NCBI RefSeq assembly: GCF_011045165.1 | Contig: NZ_JAAKZI010000024.1 | Span: 1-64,000, forward strand | Length of the DNA: 64,000 nucleotides | Direction of reading: 5' to 3' | Source of the DNA: Arthrobacter silviterrae | GTDB taxonomy: Bacteria > Actinomycetota > Actinomycetes > Actinomycetales > Micrococcaceae | Shown: positions 1 through 8,634 of the stretch, piece after piece | Numbering within the stretch: the stretch's first letter is position 1 | Layout of the letters: each line of letters starts with the position of its first letter | Notes under the pieces: model-generated | Told to the model about the DNA's origin: nothing | Seen by the model: the letters and a program-made list of their open reading frames with translations, nothing else | Databases searched by the model: none | Position numbers and translations under genes: made by a program

Positions 1-1
1 G

Positions 2-394
2 CGACAGTGCGTGGCCATTGCCCGCGCCGTGCACTTCGGTGCGAAGGCCCTGATCCTGGACGAACCCACCGCGGCCCTGGGCGTGAAGCAGTCCGGGGTG
101 GTGCTGCGCTACATCCTCCAGGCCCGCGACCGCGGCCTGGGCGTCATCTTCATCACCCACAACCCGCACCACGCCTACCCCGTCGGGGACAGGTTCCTGC
201 TCCTCAAGCGCGGCAAGTCCATCGGTTACTACGACAAAAAGGACATCACCCTGGAGGAACTCACCGCCCAAATGGCCGGCGGCGCGGAGCTGGCCGAGCT
301 GGCCCACGAACTCGAAAGCCTCGGCGGACACAGCGACATCGTCAGCGAAGTCCAGGCCGAAGTGGCCGAAACCGCTGATCAGCTGCCGCGCTAG
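2..394 (+). CDS. Sugar ABC transporter ATP-binding protein, C-terminal part
   Basis: Partial gene: the frame is open to the left edge, and the first codons read R-Q-C-V-A-I-A-R-A, the end of an ABC signature region. It is followed by Walker B ([11 protein letters not shown]) and the H-loop (FITHN). The tail continues about 80 residues past the H-loop, as in ATPases of CUT2-type sugar importers (RbsA/FrcA-like), where it would power uptake through membrane permeases. The Walker A motif and any permease genes lie outside the window. The adjacent Gfo/Idh/MocA dehydrogenase genes suggest that the imported sugar or polyol is oxidised by them. The family call is firm; the substrate is unknown. Confidence 0.85.
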   Translation, partial: RQCVAIARAVHFGAKALILDEPTAALGVKQSGVVLRYILQARDRGLGVIFITHNPHHAYPVGDRFLLLKRGKSIGYYDKKDITLEELTAQMAGGAELAELAHELESLGGHSDIVSEVQAEVAETADQLPR

Positions 395-472
395 CAAGAC
401 AGCCGGCTAGCATAACAGCCCGCAGGCACAACAGCCCGCAGGGCCACTTCACAAACAGGGGAGAACACCAGC

Positions 473-1471
473 ATGACCCTCAACGTAGGCGTGATCGGCG
501 CCGGAATCATGGGCGCCGACCACATCACCAACCTGGCCACGGCCATCAGCGGCGCCAGCGTCAGCTACGTGGCGGACATCGACGGGGACCGTGCCTCAGC
601 CGCGGCGGCCGCCGCGGGCGCCCGCGCAACCACCGACGCACGCAAGCTCATCCGCTCAAGCCGGGTGGACGCCGTCGTGATTGCCTCGCATGATTCGACG
701 CATGCCGGGCTCATCCTCGACTGCCTTGAGGCAGGCAAGCCGGTCCTGTGCGAAAAGCCCCTGGCCCCGACGGTGGCGGAATGCCGCGAGGTGGTGGCGG
801 CGGATGAGGAGATTGCCGCCGCCACGGGGCGTTCGCTGCTGTCGCTGGGGTTCATGCGGCGCTTCGACCCGGGCCACCGTGAACTGCGCCGCCATGCCCA
901 ATCCGGGGACGCGGGCGAGACGCTGATGGTGCACTGCATCAGCCGCAACAGCACCTCCGCACCCAACGCCACCACCGCCTCCGCCGTGACCAACTCCGCC
1001 ATCCATGAGCTGGACACCATTCCGTGGCTGCTGGGCTCGCCCATCACGGAGGTGGCCTGGCACGCCGGAAAACGGACGACGGCGGCACCCGGCGGGCTCC
1101 ATGACCCCGCGTTCATCCTGCTGCGCACCGCTGACGGCGTCCTGACCACGCTGGAGCTGTTCCTCAATGCCCAGTACGGCTACACCACCCAATGTGAGGT
1201 GGTGGCCGAGCGCGGCACGGCCTCCCTGGCCGAGCCGGCCCTGCTGGCCGTGAATGCGCAGCGCAGCAGGTCGACGGAATATCCGGAGGACTGGCGGCCG
1301 CGGTTTGCCGACGCCTACCGGATTGAGCTGCAGGCCTGGATCCATTCACTCCAGCGCGGCGAACCATCGCCGCTGGCCACCGCCCGCGACGGGCTGCGCG
1401 CGGCCCAGGTGGCCGAAGCCGTCATTGCCGCGGCCGGCACGGGGCTCTTCACCGCGGTGGATTACACGTGA
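473..1471 (+). CDS. Gfo/Idh/MocA family oxidoreductase (inositol 2-dehydrogenase-like)
   Basis: A 332-aa NAD(P)-dependent dehydrogenase. The Rossmann motif GAGIMG is at residues 9-14, the family EKP motif at 94-96 (catalytic Lys 95), and HELD at 178-181 matches the catalytic His/Asp region of inositol and related sugar dehydrogenases. The length is normal for the family. The ATG follows a GGGGAGAA-type ribosome-binding site (about 459-466). It lies 78 bp after the ABC ATPase and overlaps the next dehydrogenase by 4 bp (GTGA), so the three are probably co-transcribed. Likely role: NAD-linked oxidation of a polyol or sugar brought in by the ABC system. Myo-inositol is plausible but not shown. 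Confidence 0.88.
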   Translation: MTLNVGVIGAGIMGADHITNLATAISGASVSYVADIDGDRASAAAAAAGARATTDARKLIRSSRVDAVVIASHDSTHAGLILDCLEAGKPVLCEKPLAPTVAECREVVAADEEIAAATGRSLLSLGFMRRFDPGHRELRRHAQSGDAGETLMVHCISRNSTSAPNATTASAVTNSAIHELDTIPWLLGSPITEVAWHAGKRTTAAPGGLHDPAFILLRTADGVLTTLELFLNAQYGYTTQCEVVAERGTASLAEPALLAVNAQRSRSTEYPEDWRPRFADAYRIELQAWIHSLQRGEPSPLATARDGLRAAQVAEAVIAAAGTGLFTAVDYT

Positions 1472-2508
1472 GTTTGCAGGCAACCGCGCCCGCGGTCCTG
1501 CCCGCTTCACGCGTGCCCGATTCCATGGATGCCCCGCCCCTGCGCTGGGGCATCATGGGTCCGGGCTGGATCGCCGGGCGCTTCACCGAGTCCGTCCAGG
1601 CGCACACGCGCCAGATGATTGCCGCCGTGGGGTCCCGCTCCCGGGAGCGTTCCCAGGCCTTCGCGGACACGTTCGGCATTGCAGCGGCGTACGGCAGCTA
1701 CGGGGAACTGGCCGCCGCCGACATCGACATTGTCTATGTGGCCACGCCGCACACCTCCCACCACTCCGCCGCGCTGGCCGCCTTGGCGGCGGGAAAGCAC
1801 GTGTTGATCGAGAAGCCCATCGGCATCAACGCCGCCCAGGCCCGGGACATCCGTGACAAGGCCGCCGCTGCAGGGCTGTTTGCCGCCGAGGCGCTGTGGA
1901 CCTTCTTCCTGCCCAAGTTCGACGCCGTCCGGCAACTGCTCGACGCCGGCGCACTGGGCACCCTGACCACCGTCATCGCCGAGTACGGCGAACACTTTGA
2001 GCCGGGGCACCGGATCTTCGACCCCATGCTGGCAGGCGGCCCGCTGCTGGACCTGGGCACCTACCCGCTGGCGCTGGTCACCGCCGTCCTGGGCGCCCCG
2101 GACCAGCTCCGGGCGCTGGGCATCGGCCACCCGTCGGGCGTCAACGGCCAAATTTCAGCCGCCATGTCCTTTCCCGGCGGCGCCCACGCGGTGGTGAACA
2201 CGCAGCTGAACAACTTCACGCCCACCCAGGCAAGCCTGGTGGGGACGGCCGCCACACTGACCCTTGACGGACCGTTCAACATGCCCGGCGGGTTCACGCT
2301 CAGCCAGCCCGACGGCACCAGCCTCCGCTACGAGGAGCCCGCGGGGGCGCACTTCGAGGGCCTGCACTTCGAGGCCGCCGCCGTCGCCCGGGCCATCCAC
2401 GCCGGGCGCACCTCCGTGGCGGAACGCCCACTGGAGGCATCCATCCTGACCATGGACGTGGCGGATGCCATCCGCGGCCAGCTGGGAATCACCTTCCCGG
2501 GGGAGTGA
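1468..2508 (+). CDS. Gfo/Idh/MocA family oxidoreductase
   Basis: A 346-aa dehydrogenase starting at GTG 1468, inside the stop of the preceding gene (translational coupling). The first 25 residues are a disordered Ala/Pro leader. The dinucleotide fold starts near residue 28 with GPGWIAG (31-37), and the EKP motif is at 115-117. The sequence resembles the dihydrodiol/xylose-dehydrogenase-like branch (LWTFFLPKF, LDLGTYPLAL) rather than inositol dehydrogenase. It ends tail-to-tail with the LacI gene, overlapping it by 20 bp. Probable second oxidation step or stereoisomer-specific enzyme in the same catabolic locus; substrate unknown. Confidence 0.86.
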   Translation: MSLQATAPAVLPASRVPDSMDAPPLRWGIMGPGWIAGRFTESVQAHTRQMIAAVGSRSRERSQAFADTFGIAAAYGSYGELAAADIDIVYVATPHTSHHSAALAALAAGKHVLIEKPIGINAAQARDIRDKAAAAGLFAAEALWTFFLPKFDAVRQLLDAGALGTLTTVIAEYGEHFEPGHRIFDPMLAGGPLLDLGTYPLALVTAVLGAPDQLRALGIGHPSGVNGQISAAMSFPGGAHAVVNTQLNNFTPTQASLVGTAATLTLDGPFNMPGGFTLSQPDGTSLRYEEPAGAHFEGLHFEAAAVARAIHAGRTSVAERPLEASILTMDVADAIRGQLGITFPGE

Positions 2509-3598
2509 GCCTCGCCGTGGTGCCGCCCGGCTCCAGCGACGGCGGGATGACCACGTCCTCCGCGGCGGCGCCGGCAATCCGGGCGGCCGCGCTGCGGACG
2601 GCGGCGGCCGCCAGCGCGGGCCCGTCCTGGCCAATGCTGGTCAGGTTGATGTGCTCCAGCCGCGCCATGCGGGAATTGTCGTAGCCCACCACGGACAGCT
2701 CCCCGGGCACGCCCAGCCCCGCGCGCCGGAAGGTGTCCAGGGCGCCCAGGGCGCTGCGGTCGTTGAAAACCACGACGGCGGTGGGCGCGCCGGGTGCCCC
2801 CGATGCGGTGCCGCCGTGGCCGGCATATGTGGCGTGCCCGGCCTGGGTGTTCCCCTCACGTCCGGCCCCGGCAGGCGGCCGGCCCATGGACGCCAGCAGC
2901 ATGGCTGCCGCCCGCGATCCGTCCGATTCCAGGGGACCGCCGGGGATTACCTGTGCCGCCTCGCCGGCGTCGGCCATCCAGGCCAGGTAGGCGGTGCGCC
3001 GGGCTGCCGAGCCGACGGCGGCACCGCCGTCGAGGTGGGCGATGCGCCGGTGACCCAGGCCGTGAAGGTGGTCCATGGCCAGCCTGATCCCGGCGGCCTC
3101 GTCGCTTGCAACACTGGCGACGGCCCCGCCGCCCGGGGCCCGCAACATGGATACGACGGGAACGGGCAGGGCTGCGAGTTCCGCCGTCGGGCTGGTGGGG
3201 GCAATGACCACCGCCGCCTCCACGCCCAGGTCCAGCAGCGATTCAACAGCCTCCCGCTCGCCCCGGCGCGGCCCCGTGGCGCTGAGGGTGATGGCGTAGC
3301 GTTCGGCGGCGGCAGCCTCATAGAGGAGCTCGACCAACTCGGCGTGGTACGGCTCGGTCACGTTGAAGACCACGCCGATCAGCCGTGTCCGGCTGCTGCG
3401 CAACAGCCGGGCCCTGGTGTCCGGGCGGTAGCCGAGGTCCTTGGCCGCCTGCAGCACGCGCCGGCGGGTGGCGTCGCTGGCCCCTTCCGCGCCCCGGATG
3501 ACGATTGAGACGAGGGCCCGCGAGACGCCGGCGGCCGCGGCGACGTCGGCCATGGTGGGGCGCCGGGGCGGTTGCGGGGGCTCTGCGGGGTTCATCAT
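2489..3598 (-). CDS. LacI family transcriptional regulator
   Basis: A 369-aa LacI/GalR repressor. The N-terminal helix-turn-helix with hinge occupies about residues 14-60 (TMADVAAAAGVSRALVS), followed by a periplasmic-binding-protein-like effector domain with the family pattern VVFNDRSALGALDT and GELSVVGYDNS. It contains an unusual Gly/Ala-rich insert near residues 245-275. It is transcribed away from the dehydrogenase gene at 3717. Two identical 14-bp palindromes lie in the intergenic region, one 13 bp upstream of its own start, so autoregulation and control of the divergent genes are both likely. The effector is presumably a sugar or polyol. Confidence 0.92.
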   Translation of the reverse strand: MMNPAEPPQPPRRPTMADVAAAAGVSRALVSIVIRGAEGASDATRRRVLQAAKDLGYRPDTRARLLRSSRTRLIGVVFNVTEPYHAELVELLYEAAAAERYAITLSATGPRRGEREAVESLLDLGVEAAVVIAPTSPTAELAALPVPVVSMLRAPGGGAVASVASDEAAGIRLAMDHLHGLGHRRIAHLDGGAAVGSAARRTAYLAWMADAGEAAQVIPGGPLESDGSRAAAMLLASMGRPPAGAGREGNTQAGHATYAGHGGTASGAPGAPTAVVVFNDRSALGALDTFRRAGLGVPGELSVVGYDNSRMARLEHINLTSIGQDGPALAAAAVRSAAARIAGAAAEDVVIPPSLEPGGTTARLTPPGR

Positions 3599-3610
3599 GG
3601 AAACAGACTA

Positions 3611-3624
3611 CTAGATCGATCTAG
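3611..3624. promoter_or_regulatory. LacI-type operator, copy 1
   Basis: The perfect 14-bp palindrome CTAGATCGATCTAG has the central CG typical of LacI-family operators. It sits 13 bp upstream of the LacI start codon. An identical copy lies 57 bp further on. Confidence 0.75.
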
Positions 3625-3667
3625 ACACGGTGCGGGATGTCGTGCCAGACTGGATCCATCACGTCGG

Positions 3668-3681
3668 CTAGATCGATCTAG
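3668..3681. promoter_or_regulatory. LacI-type operator, copy 2
   Basis: A second identical CTAGATCGATCTAG palindrome, centred 57 bp from copy 1 and ending 35 bp before the ATG at 3717. The pair brackets the divergent promoter region, an arrangement that allows looping or dual repression. Confidence 0.75.
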
Positions 3682-3716
3682 TTCCGGCCCCAACTCCACT
3701 GAACGGTCGGCTTCCC

Positions 3717-4886
3717 ATGGCATATCTGCAAGGACACACGGCAACTCCGGCACCGGCGGTGCGCCTGGGCCTCATTGGCGCCGGCTGGATCGGCGCCTTC
3801 CATGCCGAGAGCGTGGCCCTCCGCCTGCCCGGCGCCGTGCTGGAGGCCATTGCCGACCCGGCCATCGATGCTGCGTCCGCGCTGGCAGCCCGCCTGGGCG
3901 TGGCCAAGGTCAGTGCCGACCCGGCGGACCTGTTTGCCGACCCGGACCTGGATGGTGTCATCATTGCCAGCCCGGCCCGTTTCCACTCCACCCTGATTTC
4001 CCAGGCGGCGAAGGCCGGCAAGCACGTTTTCTGCGAGAAGCCGGCCGGGCTGTCGCTCGAGGAACTTGATGCGGCGCTGGCGGACGTGGCCGCCGCCGGC
4101 GTGCAATTCCAGGTGGGCTTCAACCGGCGCTACGCCGAGGACTTCCTGGCCGCGAAGGCGGACATTGACGCCGGGGTGGTGGGGACGCCCCAGCTGCTGC
4201 GCTCGCTCACCCGCGACCCCGGGACCGGCAGCATACAGGGGGCCGCGAAGACACCGCCGTGGACGGTGTTCCTGGAAACGCTGATCCACGACTTCGACAC
4301 GCTCAACTGGTTCAATTCCGGGGCCGAGCCGGTGAACGTCTATGCAGTGGCGGACGCGCTGGTGGAGCCCGGCTTCAAGGACCAGGGCTTCCTGGACACC
4401 GCCGTGGTGACGGTCAAGTACAGCAACGGGGCCGTGGCTGTGGCGGAGGCAAACTTCAGCGCCCTCTACGGCTATGACATCCGCGGTGAGGTCTTCGGTT
4501 CCAAGGGTATGGTCCAGGCCGGACGAAGCACTGAAACCGCCGCCCGGCGCTACACCGCCGGCGGCCTGTCCGCCAACACGCCGCGGCTGAACGTGGAATT
4601 GTTCAAGCAGGCCTACACCGACGAACTCGCCGACTTTGCCGCCACCATTGCCGGGCTGCGAAACCCGGCGGACGGGGCCGCCGCATCCGGGTCCGGCGGG
4701 GCCGGGGCCTCAGTCACTCCCGGCGGTGCCGACGCCCGCCGCGCCCTGGCTGTGGCCCTGGCCTGCATCGAGTCCGTCACCACGGGCCAGCCCGCCGCCG
4801 TCGCCCGGCCGGCCGCGGTGGCCCGGCCGGCCGCGGTGGCCCGGCCGGCCGCCGTCGAGCCTTCACACAACGCGGCAGGCGCCTGA
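3717..4886 (+). CDS. Gfo/Idh/MocA family oxidoreductase with repetitive C-terminal tail
   Basis: A 389-aa dehydrogenase. GAGWIG (residues 21-26) begins the NAD(P) fold and EKP is at 107-109. A conserved HDFDTLNWF stretch about residue 190 is typical of inositol-dehydrogenase-like members. Residues from about 320 are an insert and tail rich in Gly/Ala, ending in four tandem copies of the six-residue unit A-A-V-A-R-P. The tail makes the protein about 45 residues longer than usual. It is the first gene of the rightward operon controlled by the two LacI operators, and its stop overlaps the next gene by 1 bp (TGATG). Confidence 0.88.
   Translation: MAYLQGHTATPAPAVRLGLIGAGWIGAFHAESVALRLPGAVLEAIADPAIDAASALAARLGVAKVSADPADLFADPDLDGVIIASPARFHSTLISQAAKAGKHVFCEKPAGLSLEELDAALADVAAAGVQFQVGFNRRYAEDFLAAKADIDAGVVGTPQLLRSLTRDPGTGSIQGAAKTPPWTVFLETLIHDFDTLNWFNSGAEPVNVYAVADALVEPGFKDQGFLDTAVVTVKYSNGAVAVAEANFSALYGYDIRGEVFGSKGMVQAGRSTETAARRYTAGGLSANTPRLNVELFKQAYTDELADFAATIAGLRNPADGAAASGSGGAGASVTPGGADARRALAVALACIESVTTGQPAAVARPAAVARPAAVARPAAVEPSHNAAGA
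4796..4860 (+). repeat. Tandem codon repeat encoding Pro-Ala-Ala-Val-Ala-Arg units
   Basis: About four near-identical 18-bp units (GCCCGGCCGGCCGCGGTG core) lie inside the 3' end of the dehydrogenase gene. They encode a low-complexity tail that looks like slippage expansion. Confidence 0.7.
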
Positions 4887-5656
4887 TGCGCCTGGCAGTC
4901 TGCGCCGAAATGGTTTACACCGAGCTGCCGTTCGCGGAGCGGGTGCGCAGGATCCACGCGGCGGGCTTTGACGTGGAAATCTGGGACTCGCGCACCAAGG
5001 ACGTGGCCGCACTCAAGTCAACGGGCGCCGCATTTTCCTCCATGACGGGATATTCCGCCGGCAGCGTGGTGGATGCCGACAGCTGCGATGACGTGGTCCG
5101 GACGGCGGCCGAACTCATCCCGACCGCGCTGGAGCTCGGAATCCCGCGCATGGTGGTGCACTCCGCCGAGCTCATCGACGGGCACGCGGCCCGCCCCGCG
5201 TTCAGGGCCACGGGGCGGATGTGGGCCACGGGCGCACGCACCCTCGCCCGCCTCGGCGAGCTGGGCGCACGCCACGGCATCACGTTTTGCCTCGAAAACC
5301 TCAACACCATCCTGGACCATCCGGGCATCCCGCTGGCGCGGGCCAAGGACACCCGGGCCCTGGTGGAGGCTGCCGGCCACCCCAACGTGAAGATGATGCT
5401 GGACCTCTACCACGCGCAAATGGGGGAGGGAAACCTGATCGGGCTGGTCCGCGACTCGCTGCCGCACATTGGCGAGATCCAGGTGGCGGACGTCCCCGGG
5501 CGCTGCGAACCGGGCACGGGGGAGATCAACTACGCGGCAGTCCACCGCGCACTGCTCGACGCCGGCTACCGCGGCACCGTGGGCATGGAGGCCTGGGCGC
5601 AGGGGGACAGCGACGCCGCCCTTGCCGCGTTCGGCGCCGCCTTCGGCCGGGTCTGA
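4886..5656 (+). CDS. Hydroxypyruvate isomerase-like TIM-barrel protein
   Basis: A 256-aa xylose-isomerase-like TIM-barrel protein of the Hyi family. The N-terminus (MRLAVCAEMVYTELPFAER) fits the family, and probable metal ligands are seen in the motifs LENLN, MLDLYHAQ and GMEAW. Members isomerise hydroxypyruvate/tartronate semialdehyde or act as sugar epimerases. Its ATG overlaps the stop of the preceding dehydrogenase by one base, so the two are translated together. In this locus it probably processes the product of the dehydrogenases. An inosose isomerase or other ketose epimerase is an alternative. Confidence 0.82.
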   Translation: MRLAVCAEMVYTELPFAERVRRIHAAGFDVEIWDSRTKDVAALKSTGAAFSSMTGYSAGSVVDADSCDDVVRTAAELIPTALELGIPRMVVHSAELIDGHAARPAFRATGRMWATGARTLARLGELGARHGITFCLENLNTILDHPGIPLARAKDTRALVEAAGHPNVKMMLDLYHAQMGEGNLIGLVRDSLPHIGEIQVADVPGRCEPGTGEINYAAVHRALLDAGYRGTVGMEAWAQGDSDAALAAFGAAFGRV

Positions 5657-5718
5657 CGTCCGCTTGCGGCGGCGGCTCGGCCGGGTCGGGCCGGCGGCGG
5701 CTCGGCATTTTCCGTTTC

Positions 5719-6024
5719 CTACGCAGGCGGGACCATGGGCAGGCCCTCGGCCTCCCAGTTGCTCATCCCGCCCACCAGGGTGTCCGCGTTGTAGCCGAGC
5801 TCCGTCAAAGCTTCAGCTACGCGCCCGCTGCGCCCGCCGCCATGGCAGACGGCGATGATGCGGCGCGACTTGTCCAGTTCGCCCACGCGCTCCAGGACTT
5901 CGCCGGAGGGAATGTGGACGGCGTCCTCGATCATGCCGGTGCTGAGTTCGCCCGCCTCGCGGACATCGATGATCTGCACGTCGGGATCGGCGGCCAGGAC
6001 GTCGTTGGTGGTGATTTCCTTCAA
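5719..6024 (-). CDS. Rhodanese-like domain protein
   Basis: A 101-aa single-domain rhodanese. It has the conserved VREAGEL segment and the active-site loop CHGGGRSG with Cys about residue 59, the residue that carries persulfide sulfur. Both the length and the loop match small single-domain sulfurtransferases (GlpE/PspE-like). It stands alone between convergent and divergent neighbours. The cytoplasmic sulfur-transfer role is inferred from the family. Confidence 0.9.
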   Translation of the reverse strand: MKEITTNDVLAADPDVQIIDVREAGELSTGMIEDAVHIPSGEVLERVGELDKSRRIIAVCHGGGRSGRVAEALTELGYNADTLVGGMSNWEAEGLPMVPPA

Positions 6025-6148
6025 TGGGGCTCCTTGGTGGGGGCGGCGTGTCCGGGAGGGGCCGCCGTCGTGCTTGGAATTGCTGCCGTATCCACCGTAC
6101 CCGGCCCCGCCTGGCCCGGCCGCCGGCGCGGCTCGCTATGCTGAAGGC

Positions 6149-7291
6149 GTGAACGCACCCCTTGCCCCCCGTGCCCGGACCCTCGAGGTTGAGGATGTGG
6201 CGGGGTTTGACGCCTTGCTGGCCGGCGGCGCCACATCCATGCACGGCTGGCACTTCCAGGCCGTGGACCTGCGGCAGAGGTCGGCGGAGCTGTTGGGCCT
6301 GCGGGCGTCGGGCGCCATTTTCATGGGCTGCCGCTTTGCCGCAGGGGTGGAGGCGCGGCTGAGGTCGGGCGGAGCCCTGATTTTCCCCACGCTGCCCAAC
6401 ATTCCCTTCAACGCCTACCGCGGCCACCTCTACACGGCTGCCGAGCTGTACAAGGGCATTGGCGGGGCGGAATACGAGGCTGTGCCGGACGCGCAAATCT
6501 ACCAGTGGACGCTGCAGGACGGGCACGGACGCGAACTGAACGCCACGCTGGCCACGGCCATGCACGACCACGCGATTTCAGACTCCCTGGACGATTTTCT
6601 CGATGCCTGCGCGGCTGCCGGGAAGCGTGTGGTGGGTGTCATGGGCGGGCATGCCGCGGCCCGGGACAGCATTGAATATGAGCAAGCTGCCCGGCTGGGG
6701 CGGACCCTGGCGCACCAGGGCTTCATGGTGGCCACCGGCGGCGGGCCAGGCGCCATGGAGGCTGCAAACCTGGGGGCTTACCTGTCCCCGTACCGCGCCG
6801 ATGCCCTGGACAGTGCGCTGCGCACCCTGGGGGCCGTCCCCGGCTTCCGGCCCTCCGTCACGGAGTGGGCCAGGGCGGCGGAATCCGTGCTGGCAAAGTT
6901 TCCCGGCGGGGCCGACAGCCTGGGCATCCCCACCTGGTTTTACGGCCACGAGCCGCCCAACCTCTTTGCCACCCGGATCGCGAAGTACTTTGCGAACTCG
7001 ATCCGGGAGGCCGTGCTACTGGCGCGCTGCAACGGCGGGATCATCTTCCTGCCCGGGGCCGCCGGCACGGTGCAGGAGATTTTCCAGGACGCCTGCGAGA
7101 ACTACTATGCGGCGGATGCGGCGGTGACACCCATGGTGCTGGTGGGGCGCCGGCACTGGGAAGAGGAACTGCCCGTCCGGCCCCTGCTTGCCGCCCTCGC
7201 CAACGGCCGGGCCATGGCGGAGCGGATGCGCGTGGTGGACACCATTGACGAGGCCTGTGCACTGCTGTCGGGCTGGTCCGGGCAGCCGTGA
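6149..7291 (+). CDS. LOG family protein (lysine decarboxylase-like fold)
   Basis: A 380-aa protein whose central part has the LOG-family motif GGGPGAMEA, followed by the second motif in the variant form PGAAGTVQE. LOG proteins are nucleoside-5'-monophosphate phosphoribohydrolases (cytokinin-activating in plants); bacterial long forms are mostly uncharacterised. An extra N-terminal region of about 150 residues precedes the LOG core, as in long actinobacterial members. GTG 6149 is chosen because the frame upstream overlaps the rhodanese gene. The ribosome-binding site is weak, so the start could be different. It ends 1 bp before the convergent transporter gene. Confidence 0.82.
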   Translation: MNAPLAPRARTLEVEDVAGFDALLAGGATSMHGWHFQAVDLRQRSAELLGLRASGAIFMGCRFAAGVEARLRSGGALIFPTLPNIPFNAYRGHLYTAAELYKGIGGAEYEAVPDAQIYQWTLQDGHGRELNATLATAMHDHAISDSLDDFLDACAAAGKRVVGVMGGHAAARDSIEYEQAARLGRTLAHQGFMVATGGGPGAMEAANLGAYLSPYRADALDSALRTLGAVPGFRPSVTEWARAAESVLAKFPGGADSLGIPTWFYGHEPPNLFATRIAKYFANSIREAVLLARCNGGIIFLPGAAGTVQEIFQDACENYYAADAAVTPMVLVGRRHWEEELPVRPLLAALANGRAMAERMRVVDTIDEACALLSGWSGQP

Positions 7292-7292
7292 A

Positions 7293-8384
7293 TCAGCCGA
7301 CGATGGTGCCGAACACCAGCCCCAGCAGGTAGGTGGCGGCGGCCGCGCCCAGGCCAATGCCCAGCTGCCGCAGCCCGCGCCACATGGGCGAGGCCCCGGA
7401 CAGCAGCCCCACCACGCCGCCGGTCCCCAGCAGCACCAGGCCCACCAGCGTGCACGCCAGGACAAGGGCCCCGATTCCCGTCATGCCAAACAGGAACGGG
7501 ATGATGGGGATGATGGCGCCGGAGGCAAAGAAGCAGAAGCTCGACGACGCCGCGCCCCAGGCCGTGCCCAGCGTCTCGTGCTCGTCCGCCGTCTCGAAAG
7601 TGTCGGGGCGCAGTGACAGGCTGGGGTCGCAGTCGCAGGTGAAATGGCCCAGCCGCTCGGCTGCACGGTGTTCGGCAGCCTCGCGGGACATCCCGCGGGC
7701 CAAGTAGACCAGCACCAGCTCGTTGTTTTTCAGGTCCAGTTCAGGCGCTGCCGTCAGGGTGACCTGCGTGGGCGCGGACGCCTCCAGGAGCTCGCGCTGG
7801 GACCTGACCGAGACATATTCGCCGGCCCCCATTGACAGGGCGCCGGCGAGCAGGCCTGCGATGCCGCTGAACAGGACCACCTGGCTGCCCACACCGGTGG
7901 CGGCCATGCCCATGACGAGGGAGAGGTTGGAGACCAGCCCGTCATTGGCGCCAAACACGGCGGCCCGGAAGGAGCCGGCCAGCCGGTTGCGGCCCCGGGT
8001 GGCAAGTCCGCGGACCACTTCCTCATGGATGGCCTCATCGGCCGCCATGGCCTTCGTGGCGTCAAGGTCGGTGGCGTACGGGGAGCGCGACTCGGAGCGT
8101 TGCGCCAAGGCAAGGACAAAGACCGAACCAAAGCGGCGGGCCAAAAGCCCCAGGAACCGGTTTCGGAATGAGGGGCGTTTCGGCGGCCCCTCATGCTGGC
8201 CCAGCAGCCCCAGCCAGTGTTGTTCGTGCCGGCCCTCGGCCTCGGCCAGCGCCAGCAGGACGGACTTTTCCTCGCCGTCCCGGCGCTTGGCCAGATCGCG
8301 GTAGACCGAGGCCTCGGCACGTTCATCGGCCAGGTATTGGCGCCACCGCCTGATTTCGGCGGGCGTGGGAATGCGTTCGGGCAC
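7293..8384 (-). CDS. Ferritin-like domain/VIT1-CCC1 family transporter (MbfA-like)
   Basis: A 363-aa two-domain protein. Residues about 8-90 form a ferritin-like (rubrerythrin-type) helical bundle with Glu and ExxH metal-ligand patterns (ERAEASVYRDL, EAEGRHEQHW). Residues about 145-363 are a VIT1/CCC1 metal transporter domain with AVFGANDGLVSNLSLVMG and several hydrophobic helices. This is the architecture of MbfA, an inner-membrane exporter that moves Fe2+ (or Mn2+) out of the cytoplasm. The architecture is clear; the metal and direction are inferred from MbfA. Confidence 0.88.
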   Translation of the reverse strand: MPERIPTPAEIRRWRQYLADERAEASVYRDLAKRRDGEEKSVLLALAEAEGRHEQHWLGLLGQHEGPPKRPSFRNRFLGLLARRFGSVFVLALAQRSESRSPYATDLDATKAMAADEAIHEEVVRGLATRGRNRLAGSFRAAVFGANDGLVSNLSLVMGMAATGVGSQVVLFSGIAGLLAGALSMGAGEYVSVRSQRELLEASAPTQVTLTAAPELDLKNNELVLVYLARGMSREAAEHRAAERLGHFTCDCDPSLSLRPDTFETADEHETLGTAWGAASSSFCFFASGAIIPIIPFLFGMTGIGALVLACTLVGLVLLGTGGVVGLLSGASPMWRGLRQLGIGLGAAAATYLLGLVFGTIVG

Positions 8385-8634
8385 GGTGGAAACTCCTCGG
8401 GTCAGCCATCACTGTAGCGCTTTCCGTCCCGGAATACCGGCCGGTAGTCCTCGGAATAAAGTTTCGGGAAGCCGCAATCCGGCCGCCGCCGTCGAGGTAG
8501 CGGGTCCGCGCCGAGATCCCCCAAACATTGTGGGTGGTTTCGGCGCGGGGCCGCTGTCTCGGCGAATCCCACTGCGGGACCGGCCCCGTGAAAACCCCTG
8601 CAATCCGTAGTAGTCTGGCAAGTAAGGAGTTGTG

